NCBI GenBank assembly: GCA_963978895.1
Contig: OZ022238.1
Location: forward strand, 36,419,270 to 36,483,269
Length of the DNA stretch: 64,000 nt
Direction of reading: 5' to 3'
Source: Erpobdella octoculata
Lineage: Eukaryota > Annelida > Clitellata > Hirudinida > Erpobdellidae
Positions 1-13,428 of the stretch are shown in pieces; position 1 is the stretch's first letter, and every line of letters starts with the position of its first letter. The translations under genes and the position numbers were made by a program. The notes under the pieces are model-generated. The model was not told the origin of the DNA. It did no database searches and was given only the letters and a program-made list of their open reading frames with translations.

Positions 1-171
1 AACGGGAGAGCAAGAGGGATCGGGAAAGCGACCGGGAACGGGAAAGCAAGAAGGAACGGGAAAGCGACCAGGAGCGGGAAAGAAAGCGGGAAAAGAAATG
101 GGAGCGAGAGAGAAAAACAATAGAAAAACCTCTAAAAATCCCGGGCAACGCTGGGTGGGGTACCCGTTAGT
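1..171 (-). repeat. Helentron-like repeat, terminal fragment cut by window start
   Basis: GC-rich stretch of repeated GGGAACGGGAAAGC-type units. On the minus strand it reads from ACTAACGGGT through a CCCGGGATTTTTAGAGG motif, the same terminus seen at 28433 (ACTAGCGGGGTGCCCGG followed by CCGGGATTTTTAGAGG). It therefore belongs to the family also seen at 22236, 23985, 28433 and 36863. Assigning it to Helentron-like elements is inference from the AT-rich TATATATAGATT end and the conserved subterminal block of other copies. Confidence 0.6.
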
Positions 172-1915
172 TAATAAATAAAACAGTTAATACATGATGA
201 TTTCTTTACATCCATTGAAACTGTTAAACTCTGTCGTGTTATAATTGATATTATTTCGTGTTTTGGACATTGTTCGATAATTAAAATAACTGATTGTCGA
301 CGAGAAAGTGTCTGACTTTGTTTTGAGTTGTTTTGATCGAAAGTTCTCCAACCGTTTCGGCTATTGCAAAGGCGATAGTCGTAACACTGCTCATTATAGC
401 TGTTGCGTAGTAACACCTTGGTTATCAGCACGCGTCCAAAAAGCCAGTCAACAGTTGGGACATTCGTTTAATCCGCGGCATAAAAAAATCCGGCAACATT
501 TTCATTTTTCTTTCAGCTAATCTTCATATTACAAATGATTACTGTTGTAAAAATCTGCTGTCTTGGACTATCTAGAAATAGATTAGTGTCATTTTCAATT
601 ATATTTGCTGGACCTGCCGATGTAAATATTATTTGAGATAGAAAAATAAACAATCAGACTTTAGTTTATTTAACAAAACAATATTTAATTTTTTAATTAT
701 CAATTAGCTTCTTTAATTCATTTTTTAATAATTTTTTCTCCTTAAATTTTATTTTCGTTAAATTAAACTATAATTTTTGTATAGTGAATAAATTTGATAA
801 TGATCTTCCGAACTTAAAAATGTCCGCGGAAATCCCATGGACATCTATGGACATCCGGACAAGTAAAGGTTGATAATAGCATATAATTAAAAAAGCTTGA
901 CGTTCCAAAAATTTAGTAAAATTTAGAAATAATAGTTTACGATTGTGCTTAATTTTGAGATTGAAAGTGATGATGATGATTATGATGGTGGTGATGTTCG
1001 TTGGTGTTGGGTGTTGGTGGCGATAGTGGCTCTGATTATGCTAAATAGGATAAGGATAGTATGGTGATAATGAGGACAAAGAGCATATTGAAATGGTTAA
1101 CTGTTAAGGAGACTAAACTGTTGAAAAATTAAGCTTCCAAATTGAATTTAATTTTATTTAACCTCAACAAAACAAATCGGTCGTCGACAACTTATTTCAG
1201 TTTAGAATTTATTTCTTTTCTCAACTGACTTCCGTGGCCATAAAGCCTGGATTGATGGGGCTTAAACGTGTATGCTCAAGCGTATTTATTATGCGACGTA
1301 CCTGACGCAACTTGTTATTGTGTTGAAGCCTGAATAGTGAATATATCTATATATGTGTATGCAGTTATGCAATGATCTGGATATTTTTTTTATTTTCCTA
1401 AAATAAAGCTTACATAGCTTTAACCTATAAATTTCAAGGCCACAATCTTCAAATACCCCCTCCTTCTCTCACTCGTTCGGTCACATGATATGCAACAATA
1501 ATTTCACTGACGTTCTATAATGACAACTACTCACCCAACTGTCGTATATTATGGCTGTTTTTTTTTAATTTTAATAAACTTCAATAGAAGTTTTGTCTCA
1601 TCAACTTCGAAGCAATTCTTAATTCTCCAAAGGATATTCTTCAAATTGTACAACTTTGTAAATATTTCTAAATTGCTCGCCAGGGTGTGCGTTCGCGGAA
1701 TGTGCTGCAAAGAAAACGGGCGCGAATAATTTAAAGTTCGCTGCAAGAAAATAAAAACAATCACAAAATTGAAAAGAGCAACAAACATCGTGGTACGTAT
1801 TCAACTATCCACGGATGTAGAACAACTGAAATTTATAACTTAGCTAACAAATTGACTTATTTAAAACACAAAAAGTCAAACAAGAAGTTCCAGCTGACGT
1901 GCGACAGTCGTGACA
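172..1915. other. Gene-free AT-rich stretch
   Basis: No supported coding region, RNA gene or long repeat. ORFs here are short, overlap on both strands and show no recognisable motif. Confidence 0.5.
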
Positions 1916-2235
1916 CGCCCACACATCCACATTCACACATCCAGACATCCACATTCACACATCCACACATCCACATATACACACATCCACACATCCACAT
2001 TCACACATCCACACATCCTCATTCACACATCCACACATCCACACATCCTCATTCACACATTCACACATCCACACATCCTCATTCACACATTCACACATCC
2101 ACACATCCAAACATCCACACATCCACACATCCACACAACCACACATCCACACATCCACATCCACACATCCACACAACCACACAACCACACATCCACACAT
2201 CCACACATCTACACATCCACACATCCATATAAACC
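1916..2235. repeat. Degenerate (CACACATC) minisatellite
   Basis: Array of CACACATCCA and CATTCACACATC variants with occasional AACC units. It opens His/Thr/Pro-rich frames on plus and Cys/Val-rich frames on minus, which are repeat artefacts. Confidence 0.9.
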
Positions 2236-2685
2236 ATATTTTATTTCAATATATGAGTAATAAGTGAGCGATGGCAATCATGGTAACAGGAGAAAACTTG
2301 CAACCATTTGCAGGCTGGAATAGAGACTAGAATGATATACCTATCTGTAAAAACTCACACAAACACACACACACGTAGTTACATATATGGAATAAAGAAT
2401 GAAAATTATCAAACGAAAAGGAAAAAAACTCACAAATTCTTCACACAAAAAATGTAAAAAGTAATTAAATGAAAATAGCGGAAGGAAGGCTACATGTGAA
2501 AAATAAATCAAATCTACATGGAAGTCTCAAGTTTTGCAATTCATTTGTATTTTGTTACAATCAGGTTTTCATATGAAGACAATGAATAACAAATTAAATG
2601 AAGAAGACATTATGTGGACAAGTTGTTTAGGCACGCAGAAAAAAATCACTTAGCATTGAAAATATCGACACATTAGGAAGAAGAG

Positions 2686-2803
2686 AGTGTGTGTAAGTGT
2701 GTAAGTGTGTATGTGTGTTTGCGTGTTTGTTTGTATGTGTGTGTGTTTATGTGTGTGTATGTGTGTGTGTTTATGTGTGTGTATGTGTGTGTGTGTGTGT
2801 ATG
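2686..2803. repeat. Imperfect (GT)n microsatellite
   Basis: GTGTGT tracts interrupted by A, AAGT and TTTAT; followed by a short GAGA run. Confidence 0.9.
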
Positions 2804-2918
2804 TAAAAGAGAGAGGGGGCGACATCAAGAAGTAAAGATGTAAAGATATACCACTTTTCATACCACAACTGAAGAATGCAGAACTCTATAACTTTGTGGT
2901 GAAAGAAACATCGTAATT

Positions 2919-3510
2919 TTAAGCAGTACCACTTTTCATACTTCTCTCTTCATCTACAGCACTACCACATTCCGGACTTAGTTCTTTCTTCAAAATTTTT
3001 GCTCTCTCCGCCTCATTACTACTTGCTAGACTTTTTTCTTTTTCCAAACTTTCTTCCTGTTCACTTGCCTCTTTTTCATTCTTTTCTTCAATCTTGACAT
3101 TTTTCAAGATACCTTTCTTGGGGGCATCGGTGGGATCATTTTCTGGCGTCTTTGTTCGGATGGGGCTTCCGGTCTGTTCTCTTCCTCAGTGGAAGACTCA
3201 TAATGCGGCTGCGTGTTTTTCGTCGGGACGATAGGAGCCAGCATCATCTGGGGGTTCAATACGTTGGCAAAGTCAGGACCGTAGACGATGGCTTTTGGGT
3301 GACCTTCTGGAGAATAGAATACCATCCTGTCCTTGAACTTCACGACCGAGCAGCCTAAGACCAATGGAATCATGGGATTCATCGTAGAACTAGCCGAGGC
3401 TGATTCGTCTGAACTGCAACTACTTCTGAGGTCGACTGACGTTCCAGTTGCTCCAACATTAATTTTCTTTCTTTTTTCTTCAATTCTTTACCTGCCATCA
3501 AGGTTTTCCT
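2919..3510 (-). pseudogene. Unidentified coding-like segment, two frames
   Basis: The minus strand carries a protein-like sequence of about 110 codons. It starts in a Ser/Asp-rich stretch, followed by MIPLVLGCSVVKFKDRMVFY and then an acidic Glu-rich part ending near 3120 in a Pro/Lys motif. A second frame takes over between about 3160 and 3110, reading TDAPKKGILKNVKIEEKN and then a Glu/Lys-rich tail ending at the stop at 2919. One frame change (indel or unseen intron) would join them. Composition looks like real protein rather than a repeat artefact. An acceptor-like run lies near 3505. I do not recognise the family. It may be a host exon or a TE gag-like remnant. Confidence 0.35.
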
Positions 3511-3884
3511 AAAAAAATACACGCAAGAATTTACGAAATCTTTTTATAATAAACTTTATAATGAATAATGCCAACTAAAAATATTAAAAAATTTTATAAG
3601 TGAATACACTGCCTTCATATAAATATATGATTTTGACACATGAATGGGATGAAGAAAATTTGGATCAAAGCTCTTCTAGTGCATGGAGAATAACATAATT
3701 TCTGTTAATTTATTGCTAACCTCCAAGAAAGAATCAAAGAAGTCACTGTCACAGATGATTCTTGTGATACTCTCGTTGAAATGGGCATGCTTCTTCTTCG
3801 TTTTCTTCTTCATCTCACCCTCTGCCTACCAAAGAGCAGATATCATGGCTGTTAAAATAATCAATGTGGATTTGTGGATGTATT

Positions 3885-4065
3885 TGCATTTTATATTATT
3901 ATAATCTATGGTCCTGGCTTCAGCTTTTCCCATTTATTGATATTTTGACAAGTATTTTCAAATATGGACATAGAAAAAATACAGTTCCAAAGCCCATTTA
4001 TTATTTTTCCAATAAACTACAAAACCATTCCAGAGAACCCGGTATACGATTTGGCGATATCGTAA
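3885..4065 (+). repeat. Dispersed repeat A, copy 1 (uninterrupted)
   Basis: Shares about 150 bp at high identity with 16677-16835, including the stretch from CAAATATGGACATAGAAAAA to the ACCCGGTATAC motif. Here the reading ATTATAATCTATGG is continuous; in copy 2 the matching point is where a hAT element sits. Confidence 0.85.
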
Positions 4066-4123
4066 CATTGGTGTTAGAAGCGGGATACTTTTGAAAATGA
4101 TTTTGAAAGCATTGGATTAGCTC

Positions 4124-4507
4124 TTGATGAGTGAGTTGAGAGATGAACTGGAGAAACGTAACGTAAGTGATAAGGGTAAAAAGGACGAACTTAGGGAACG
4201 CCTCCTAGCCGCGTTAGTAAATGAAGGCTATGGGCCTGAGGACGATGAGTATGAGTTTGATATTGACATAGAAGCCGTGGTTAACCGGAGAAAGTTAAAA
4301 AAGAATTTGTTAGAGCAAGAAAGACAACAAGCGAGAGAGAACAAGACAGAACAGGGAAGGACAGGTAAAGAATTGGTTCTTGGCGGTCAGGTCGGTCCTA
4401 AAAACGGAGTAATAGAGACCAGTGTGGCGTTGCTGTCAGAAAACACTAACCGAGACAATGAAAATGGGAGTGTTTTTGGCAGTGTTTGCCTGAGTGCGGG
4501 CTGTTGA
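4124..4507 (+). pseudogene. SAP-domain fragment, probably TE gag-like
   Basis: About 127 codons. The first 35 residues (SELRDELEKRNVSDKGKKDE, then LRERLLAAL) match the helix-extended-loop-helix pattern of SAP DNA-binding domains, followed by an acidic stretch and a Lys/Arg/Gln-rich helix. No start codon context is convincing: an in-frame stop sits just upstream and the frame closes at 4507, with stop-interrupted coding-like sequence continuing to about 4860. SAP modules are common at the N terminus of invertebrate retroelement gag-like proteins, so I favour a degraded element over a host gene. Confidence 0.45.
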
Positions 4508-4882
4508 GAGTTTGGTCGCAGGGATGGCTGAGGCAGTGGTGGACACGGTTCTGGACCAGCGTGTTGCTGGTTAAGAAGATGATGTGAGTTGCTGCAGCTA
4601 AACCCAGTTTGAACTAGAGTACACCAGCTGTGTCTCAGAACATGCGACAGATGACGGCCATACAGACTGCACAGGTCAGGTGGGCCACGAGGAGGGCAGT
4701 GAAAGGAAAAGTGGCCCAGTTTCGTGGCGGGGCGCCGCTAGAGTTGGGCCTGTGGTTGAGTGTTGCATTCCTCTGACGGATTTTGAGGAGATCGCCAAAT
4801 CCGTGTGAGAGGTTTTGGAGGATTGCTTGATCGGGGTTGCCAGAGATGTTCCTGTTGCAGAAAAAGTTTTAGACAGTTTCGT

Positions 4883-6979
<2,097 letters not shown>

Positions 6980-7073
6980 CAAAAAGTCAAATATAAACAC
7001 AATGCTCAGTTTTTCAAAGAAACGATTGTAAATTATGTTCACAAATAAATTTCTTGATAAGAATTTTAAAAAC

Positions 7074-7790
7074 CTAAGATACAAATCTGATGTCTTCTGG
7101 TAAAATGTTCCATAGTTTTGATAGAATGAGATAAACACTTGTAGAAAGTATTTTCAATCTGCAGTAAGGTAAATGAAAGATACCTGTATGTCTTGTTTGT
7201 CTATTCTTTATATCTGATGATAACATAAAATTATCAAAGACAGGGCAATGCATAATATTATTAATGAGCTTAAACATGAAAACCAAGATGCTATAGCAAT
7301 GAATTTTTCTTGGTGTTAACATATTTAGTGTTTTGATATAATTATCAACATTGTCCGATCTTCCAAGTTCGTAGAGCATTCTAACAAAACGGTTCTGGAT
7401 TACTGAAAAGGTACGCATAGAGGAAACAGGACTATTTTCCCAATCAAATTACAATAAGTAATATGTGGGTAGATAAAAGAGTAATAAAAAGGACATATAA
7501 TATCATGATTCAAACGATTTCTGAACCTTGATAATAGATTTGCTCATTTTTCTTCTAACAGCATTTATATGATCTGTCTAAGACAGACTTTCCGTAATGG
7601 TAACACCAAGAAACTTTGTGAACCCCACTCTAGGCAGTGAAGTTCCACCATATTCAATACGAAGTAGAAGAAAAGCATTTAATTTAATTTTTGGTTCAAA
7701 TATCATGTAGTTTGTTTTGCTGATGTTAATTTTGAGACGATTGGCAGAGAACCACAGAAAATTTCACTAATTCAATGTTCATCACAGCTG
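7074..7790 (-). pseudogene. LINE reverse transcriptase C-terminal remnant
   Basis: The minus strand first reads the thumb/linker pattern of non-LTR reverse transcriptases (SANRLKINISKTNYMIF at about 7760-7700, then FTKFLGV), with a stop and small gaps. It continues into the C-terminal domain: IQNRFVRMLYELG, then the SKLWNILPEDIR motif near the end at 7074. The layout is similar to the LINE at 14118-14966. Both are C-terminal parts of a CR1/jockey-type element. Non-functional. Confidence 0.7.
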
Positions 7791-8819
7791 TAACTTCATC
7801 TATAGAATTTCCATCCGATCGAACTCGTATGAACTTTCGCCTTGTGTATCTGTCTTAGCTTGACGAACAATTAACAGCATATTCTTAATAATTCTTATCC
7901 TACCCGATTGCTTGAGCTTTCTTACCAAGGATTTTCTAATTCATTTTAAATTGTGCAAACGTTCTATCCAAACTTCAAACCCTGAATAACAAGATTGTTA
8001 TTTATCTATTCGTTCTATTGAATTCTTGACAAACAAAAATATATTTGAGTCGAACTTGACCAAAAAAACTGTCAAATTTTCATTTTAAACCTAACACTCT
8101 TTAAATATTGCATTTGTGTTAGCTGAGGTTGAAGGAAAGTGCATGTTCGTCATTTTTTAGACATTAAACAAATTAGAATTAAGTTAAAAACATATCTTTT
8201 TAATAAGTTTTCTGATTAGGAAATGTTGATGAACTGCGCGCCTTTGCAAAAAAATTGTTTTTTTACACACTTTTACTTAACTTGACTTCTCTGTCAGTGT
8301 CTGTCCGTCGTCAAATTTTGCAATTGATTTTAAACTAACTTCCCGATGAGCTAGAGACTTAAAAATTTAAACATACTTCTGAAATTGATTAACAATGCAT
8401 TTTATCAAATTTTCGGATCGATTGGACAAAATTTAATGAAATAATTATTTGTGATATTTTTGTCGAACTATTTATTATCTATGCTAATACGCTCGTTGTT
8501 TATTTAACATATACAATTTTTGGATTGATTGGACAACATTAACGTCCAGAGGATGTCAAATGATCACTTGAATAGTGTAAAAATATAAAAGTGTGTTTTT
8601 AAAAAAACTTTGTTTTTTTGCTTCACTTGTTTTTGATAAGGGCACAATATAAATGTTATGCTATTTTGTCTTGTATTTGTAGGAAGATTGGATAGGAACA
8701 TACATTTTTCTTTTGTTCAAAAACGCAATTTGCTTACAACACACCCCCTCAACATTTTGCTGAATCCACGCCTCTGTTTAAGTTTCTTTTTGAAGCGATA
8801 GTTTTAAGTAGATTTAACC
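7791..8819. other. AT-rich sequence between LINE remnants
   Basis: No supported gene. It lies where the central reverse transcriptase of the flanking LINE should be, so it is either an insertion or a replaced segment. Confidence 0.4.
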
Positions 8820-9330
8820 TGCTTTGGAAAATAGTGAAGATAGGAAAGTGGTCGGCTAAGTCATCCAGCAAGATGCCGCTCACGTTGTTACTATACCTGT
8901 TTGTAAAAATGTTATCAATGTGTAGCTGAGTGTTTGGTCATTCTAGTAGGTCTAGTTATTGTAGGTAGTAAGTTGTGTTCCAGTAGTGTATTCTCAAAGT
9001 TTGTTCTTAATTGTCCACAATCTAGCAAATTGATATTAAAATCTCCTCCAATGTAGATGTCATTCTTGTGATTTATTGATGCTAAGAATTCATTTAGATT
9101 GCCAAGAAAAACATCCGCATCAGAGTCTGTAGATGTTCAATATTATATTTTTTACCATTTTGATTTATAATTTCAATTGCCAGCCAGTCAAAAACAGGAT
9201 TGGCAATACATAAGTCATCGCTCACTCTGTAATGTAGGTCATTTCTAATAAAAATAGCCACACCACCTCCTTTACCATTTATTCGGTTTCTGTTTACAAA
9301 TGATATTGAGTTGATGGAGGCATTCCTATC
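8820..9330 (-). pseudogene. LINE endonuclease (APE-like) remnant
   Basis: On the minus strand, broken frames recall an APE-type LINE endonuclease: NPVFDWLAIEI near 9190, a GDFN-like region near 9060-9030, HIDNIFTN near 8910, and SGILLDDLADHFPIF near 8870, which corresponds to the SDH motif with Ser replaced by Ala. Several stops interrupt it. Same strand and order as the RT remnant at 7074-7790, so both may come from one element. Confidence 0.6.
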
Positions 9331-9382
9331 CTATGACCAGCCAGTGGAAACAGCCGATCTCAAGTCTGACCGTTTTTTTTAG

Positions 9383-9589
9383 CAATGTGATGCCCAGAGT
9401 TGTGGCGACTATAACGACAAAGAAGACAACGACATGGATTTCGATAATGATAACGAATTCACCGTTTTAATCGGAGGCAAAAAGATACCTTTCAACGATA
9501 TAACTAGTGAAATGATTTTATGTATGACTCCTGGAGAAAAAGAGGAATTCATTCGGGTTGGTAAAGAAGTAAATGATTTTTATGATTGA
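9383..9589 (+). CDS. Terminal exon of TFIIE-alpha (GTF2E1-like)
   Basis: A strong acceptor (CGTTTTTTTTAG) at 9371-9382 opens a 68-codon frame with a stop at 9587-9589. An acidic Asp/Asn-rich stretch (residues 9-25) is followed by FTVLIGGKKIPFNDI and then CMTPGEKEEFIRVGKE. This is the conserved C-terminal tail of the general transcription factor IIE large subunit: acidic region, a V-x-G-x-x-x-x-Y/F-x-x-V/I motif, then MTPxEKExYI, ending in an acidic-aromatic terminus. In the known complex this tail binds TFIIH. No stop or frameshift is seen. Upstream exons were not found: the DNA before it is decayed LINE. It is either the last exon of a gene with a long intron reaching beyond the window, or an isolated duplicate. 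Confidence 0.6.
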   Translation, partial: QCDAQSCGDYNDKEDNDMDFDNDNEFTVLIGGKKIPFNDITSEMILCMTPGEKEEFIRVGKEVNDFYD

Positions 9590-9849
9590 TTTCATTTAAC
9601 TCAAAGTTGCTTTTCATTTTGGATGCAGAATTAGTCGCTGGCTTAAAACATTAGTTTTACGTAATTTAAACATCTAATGAAAGATAAATCAAGAAATAAT
9701 AACTTAATGTGTAATAACTCATTTGTTGTAACTTGATATACTGCAGCAACAACTCAGCTGACATACTAAAAACTGCTAATAATTGTTTGTTTTTGTAACG
9801 CACTCTAGAAACTTTGAATCTAAAAAAATTGTTTGACAGTTTTGTCACA
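9590..9849. other. Short AT-rich intergenic sequence
   Basis: Probable 3' flank of the exon ending at 9589; no clear AATAAA signal was noticed. Confidence 0.4.
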
Positions 9850-9901
9850 AAAACAATTATATTTTTATCTTAAACCTCCGCTGAATATTCCAACTTCTGA
9901 T

Positions 9902-9943
9902 ATACATATATATATATGGATATATATATATATATATATATAT
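9902..9943. repeat. (AT)n microsatellite
   Basis: TATATA run that ends the Penelope-like N-terminal frame on the minus strand. Confidence 0.9.
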
Positions 9944-10144
9944 CAAATAATTAGGAACAAGCTGTTCTTTCAGACACGCTTTATTAAAGACTATGGCCCA
10001 TTTCTTATTACAAACTTTTTCTATCAATCGTGAAACTTTTCGAAAATCGGAAATACCAAGACACTTTTGAACAAACTGGTATATATTTTTATTAATGTTT
10101 TGGTCATGAGCTGACCTGCAGGTTTCGGCTTTATTAGCCATCAT
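9944..10144 (-). pseudogene. Penelope-like element, ORF N-terminal fragment
   Basis: Minus-strand frame starting at an ATG inside the CTGATGA box of the hammerhead ribozyme. It reads through RKVSRLIEKVCNKKWAIVF and NKACLKEQLVPNYL, resembling the N-terminal motif that precedes the reverse transcriptase in Penelope-like elements (a Cys/Lys-rich block ending in xxPxxL). It is then lost in an (AT)n run. Because it lies immediately 3' of the ribozyme and GIY-YIG region on the same strand, it looks like the start of a second, truncated copy, as expected for the tandem/pLTR organisation known for this class. Confidence 0.5.
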
Positions 10145-10154
10145 CAGAACTCAT
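10106..10154 (-). ncRNA. Type I hammerhead ribozyme of the Penelope-like element
   Basis: Read on the minus strand: stem I 5' side (10154-10148), CTGATGA core (10147-10141), stem II GGCT/AGCC with a short A-rich loop (10139-10127), GAAA (10126-10123), a two-base-pair stem III CC/GG with TGCA loop, the GTC cleavage triplet (10115-10113), and stem I 3' side (10112-10106). Stem I pairs over all seven positions with one G-U wobble. All core bases required for cleavage are present. Short-stem-III hammerheads are a known hallmark of Penelope-like pLTRs, where they process transcripts. Position 3' of the GIY-YIG ORF on the same strand fits. Confidence 0.8.
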
Positions 10155-10517
10155 AAAAATAATTTAAAATTACAGCTACAACGAAAATATATAAAGTGGT
10201 GTGGCGAGACATATCAGATATGTTTACACATCAATCGAGGTCAAAGTACAAAGAAGAGTAAAAGCAAAATATGAAAACCGCTAAAAAACAACCAAATTTT
10301 TTTTGCCTCAGAGTAAATAAATAAACAAAAAATAAGAAAAAATAAAAAATTACATGTGCTAAGCTATACAACCAAATTAAGTAGTAAAATATAACTATTA
10401 AAAGATAATTACTAATAAAAGCAAGGAGGTAAAATAATAAAATAAGAATGTGAAGCTACAATTCAAAGATAATAGGATATCAATAAAATTGAGGGTTTAA
10501 TTAAAAGTTGAAAATGA
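10155..10517 (-). other. Penelope-like element 3' untranslated/pLTR region
   Basis: A-rich sequence between the end of the C-terminal ORF and the ribozyme; no gene seen. Assigned to the element by position only. Confidence 0.4.
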
Positions 10518-11489
10518 TCAACGTCTACGTATAGTAATATTGCAGTTATCGATCAAATGCGAACACATCGCACCGGTCCCATCACCATCACGCAGGTCAG
10601 CAGTCTCGAGGCCTCGAGGAGGTTGGCTCATGGCTGACAAACCGGTGGAGCACTGTTCGACCACGTCCAACGCTTCAATATGGTTGGTAGATGGAGGAAA
10701 AGAAACAGGACCACAAACTGGGCCGTTGTCGTATTGGTCGCAAGGATGATCATAACTGTGATAAGATACATTTGTAGTCTTGGTTGGCGAACTCCTAGTA
10801 CGGAGTTCAGATAAATCATCAGAAAAGGAGAGGCAAGGTGTGACAAAAGGAGAATGCGGGAGAACAGTGAATAGCGGGGTCCTTGGCATGTCGGCAGGGC
10901 ACAGTTCGGTTGCATTTGAAACTTCGATACAATTGGTAGGGTCTATTGCGTTGGCAGCGTCTATTGCGTTGGTAGACGAAGGAGAGAAAACTCGACAAGA
11001 AATGGAACCGTTGTCGTACTGGTCACAAGGATGGTCATAACTGTAATGGGAAACACCTGTAGTTTTGGGTGCCGAACTCCTAGTACGGAGTACAGATAAA
11101 TCTGAGAGCGAGAGACGAGGTGTGACAAAGGGAGAAAGCGGGAGAACAGTCGATGGTGAGGCCTGTGGCATGTCACCATTTACCGGGTCCGAAGAAGGCC
11201 GGCAGATGGCAGACGGATCAATAAAGCACTGTTCGATCAAACGCACAGCCTCGATGCAACTGGTATCATCCACAGAACTGGCAGACAGAGGACCGGTAGG
11301 CCGATCAAAGTTTGGCAAACTACCAATTTCAATAAGGTTAGCATGGTTCATTGCGCCGGTGGACGGAGCACAGGAAACCGGATCACAACGTGGGCTCTTG
11401 CTATGTCTTTCAAGTGCATGATCGTTCAATATGCAAGAGTTGGGACCACAGCGGATGACGAGCCCTGCGGCACACCAACGCTGTGGCAC
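10518..11489 (-). CDS. Penelope-associated ORF with internal tandem repeats
   Basis: Open minus-strand frame of about 323 codons directly downstream of, and overlapping out of frame with, the GIY-YIG ORF. It is Ser/Pro/Thr/Asp-rich and has a repeated module of roughly 95 residues: [20 protein letters not shown] then [12 protein letters not shown], seen twice nearly complete, with a partial third. DNA copies lie at about 10733-10860 and 11017-11150. No known domain recognised; low complexity suggests a disordered tail. It may be the C-terminal extension of the element protein after a one-base frameshift, or a separate product. A chance open frame is unlikely given the length and module conservation. 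Confidence 0.5.
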   Translation of the reverse strand: MPQRWCAAGLVIRCGPNSCILNDHALERHSKSPRCDPVSCAPSTGAMNHANLIEIGSLPNFDRPTGPLSASSVDDTSCIEAVRLIEQCFIDPSAICRPSSDPVNGDMPQASPSTVLPLSPFVTPRLSLSDLSVLRTRSSAPKTTGVSHYSYDHPCDQYDNGSISCRVFSPSSTNAIDAANAIDPTNCIEVSNATELCPADMPRTPLFTVLPHSPFVTPCLSFSDDLSELRTRSSPTKTTNVSYHSYDHPCDQYDNGPVCGPVSFPPSTNHIEALDVVEQCSTGLSAMSQPPRGLETADLRDGDGTGAMCSHLIDNCNITIRRR

Positions 11490-12097
11490 TGCAAGTGGTG
11501 TTTATTGTTGAATAGTTTAAGGGTCCGTCCAAAATGGTCATCTTGGACGTTTAGTATTGGTTTATCCCGGACAATGTAAAGGGCCTCGGCAATTTGTAAT
11601 CGAGAAGGGTCGGCCTCGTGATGGAGAATAACAGTGTTATCGACGAGTGTTTGTCTGGTGAGTTTTGTGTTGTGAGCCAGTTGCGAATGCGTTGTAATAC
11701 TGCCACCCTGTAAATGCATAGTAACACGGCGGGAGAGCGTAGTACGTGTCTGGCCAATGTAGGTAGCAATGACATCATGCGGTGCAGGACAAGTAAATTT
11801 ATAAACTACATTTGTACACTGGAAAATGCTGGCGTGTCGAGGGCTGTTTTTCATGATAAGGCTGTGTGATTTTCTGTCTTTATAATATATGGAAAATGAC
11901 AGTCTATGTCGGAGTCGATCTTTAACTTTAACACAACTTGTAATAATTTGACGTAATATTCTCTCATCAAGACGGTAATTGTCATGCATCTGGGAACAGT
12001 AACGGATATCAACAGTCCTGACGTCATCATTAGAAGTGTTTGCTGGAATGCCAGAAATCTTTTTATGCACAAATCTTTTCACAACAGAATCAACCAT
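11426..12097 (-). pseudogene. Penelope-like element GIY-YIG endonuclease, N-truncated
   Basis: About 223 codons on the minus strand. The core reads VYKFTCP, then [15 protein letters not shown] with a following His-rich strand, and later [15 protein letters not shown]. These are the GIY-YIG landmarks (here V-Y-K and Y-I-G), the conserved Arg of the QTRTTL block, and the catalytic-type Glu. In Penelope-like retroelements this nuclease follows the reverse transcriptase in the same ORF and nicks target DNA. The upstream RT is absent: an (AT)n array starts 22 bp 5' of the first Met, so the element is 5'-truncated or replaced. The frame ends 63 bases after the overlapping ORF begins. Confidence 0.8.
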
Positions 12098-12114
12098 GGT
12101 GTTGATATAAATAA

Positions 12115-13038
<924 letters not shown>

Positions 13039-13046
13039 ATTATAAG
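13039..13046. repeat. hAT target site duplication, left
   Basis: ATTATAAG, identical to 16677-16684. Confidence 0.92.
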
Positions 13047-13202
13047 CAGTGTTGGGGAAGTTACTTTAAAAATGTAACTAGTTACAGTTACTAGTTACTT
13101 GCTGAAAATGTAACTAGTTACAGTTATAAGTTACAGATTTTCAAACGTAACTAGTTACAGTTACAAGTTACTAAATAATGTAACTAGTTACTTTACAGTT
13201 AC

Positions 13203-13407
13203 TTTTATTGGGAGACGTGTTGGCCCGTCTCGTTCTCAGAATCTCAGCGGACATTCGCGATTGCTTTCATTGGCTTCCCATCCGATCGCGAATTAATTTT
13301 AAGCTGGGTTTTCTAGTCTACAAGTGTCTCGATGGCAGCGCCCCGGTGTATCTCATAGAAATGCTGCAGCACAATCTGACGTACCTTCTGCGAGCTGCTA
13401 GCTTATA
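13203..13407 (+). pseudogene. CR1-like LINE C-terminal fragment
   Basis: Reads ARLVLRISA, then FHWLPIRSRINFKLGFLVYK and CLDGSAPVYL, the conserved C-terminal block of CR1/L2-type LINE proteins, and stops after about 66 codons. It starts directly after the hAT subterminal repeats, so it is embedded in the transposon. Closely resembles but differs from the copies at 17381-16917 and 61792-62030. Confidence 0.8.
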
Positions 13408-13428
13408 AAGTTCATTTTTATTTTTTTC

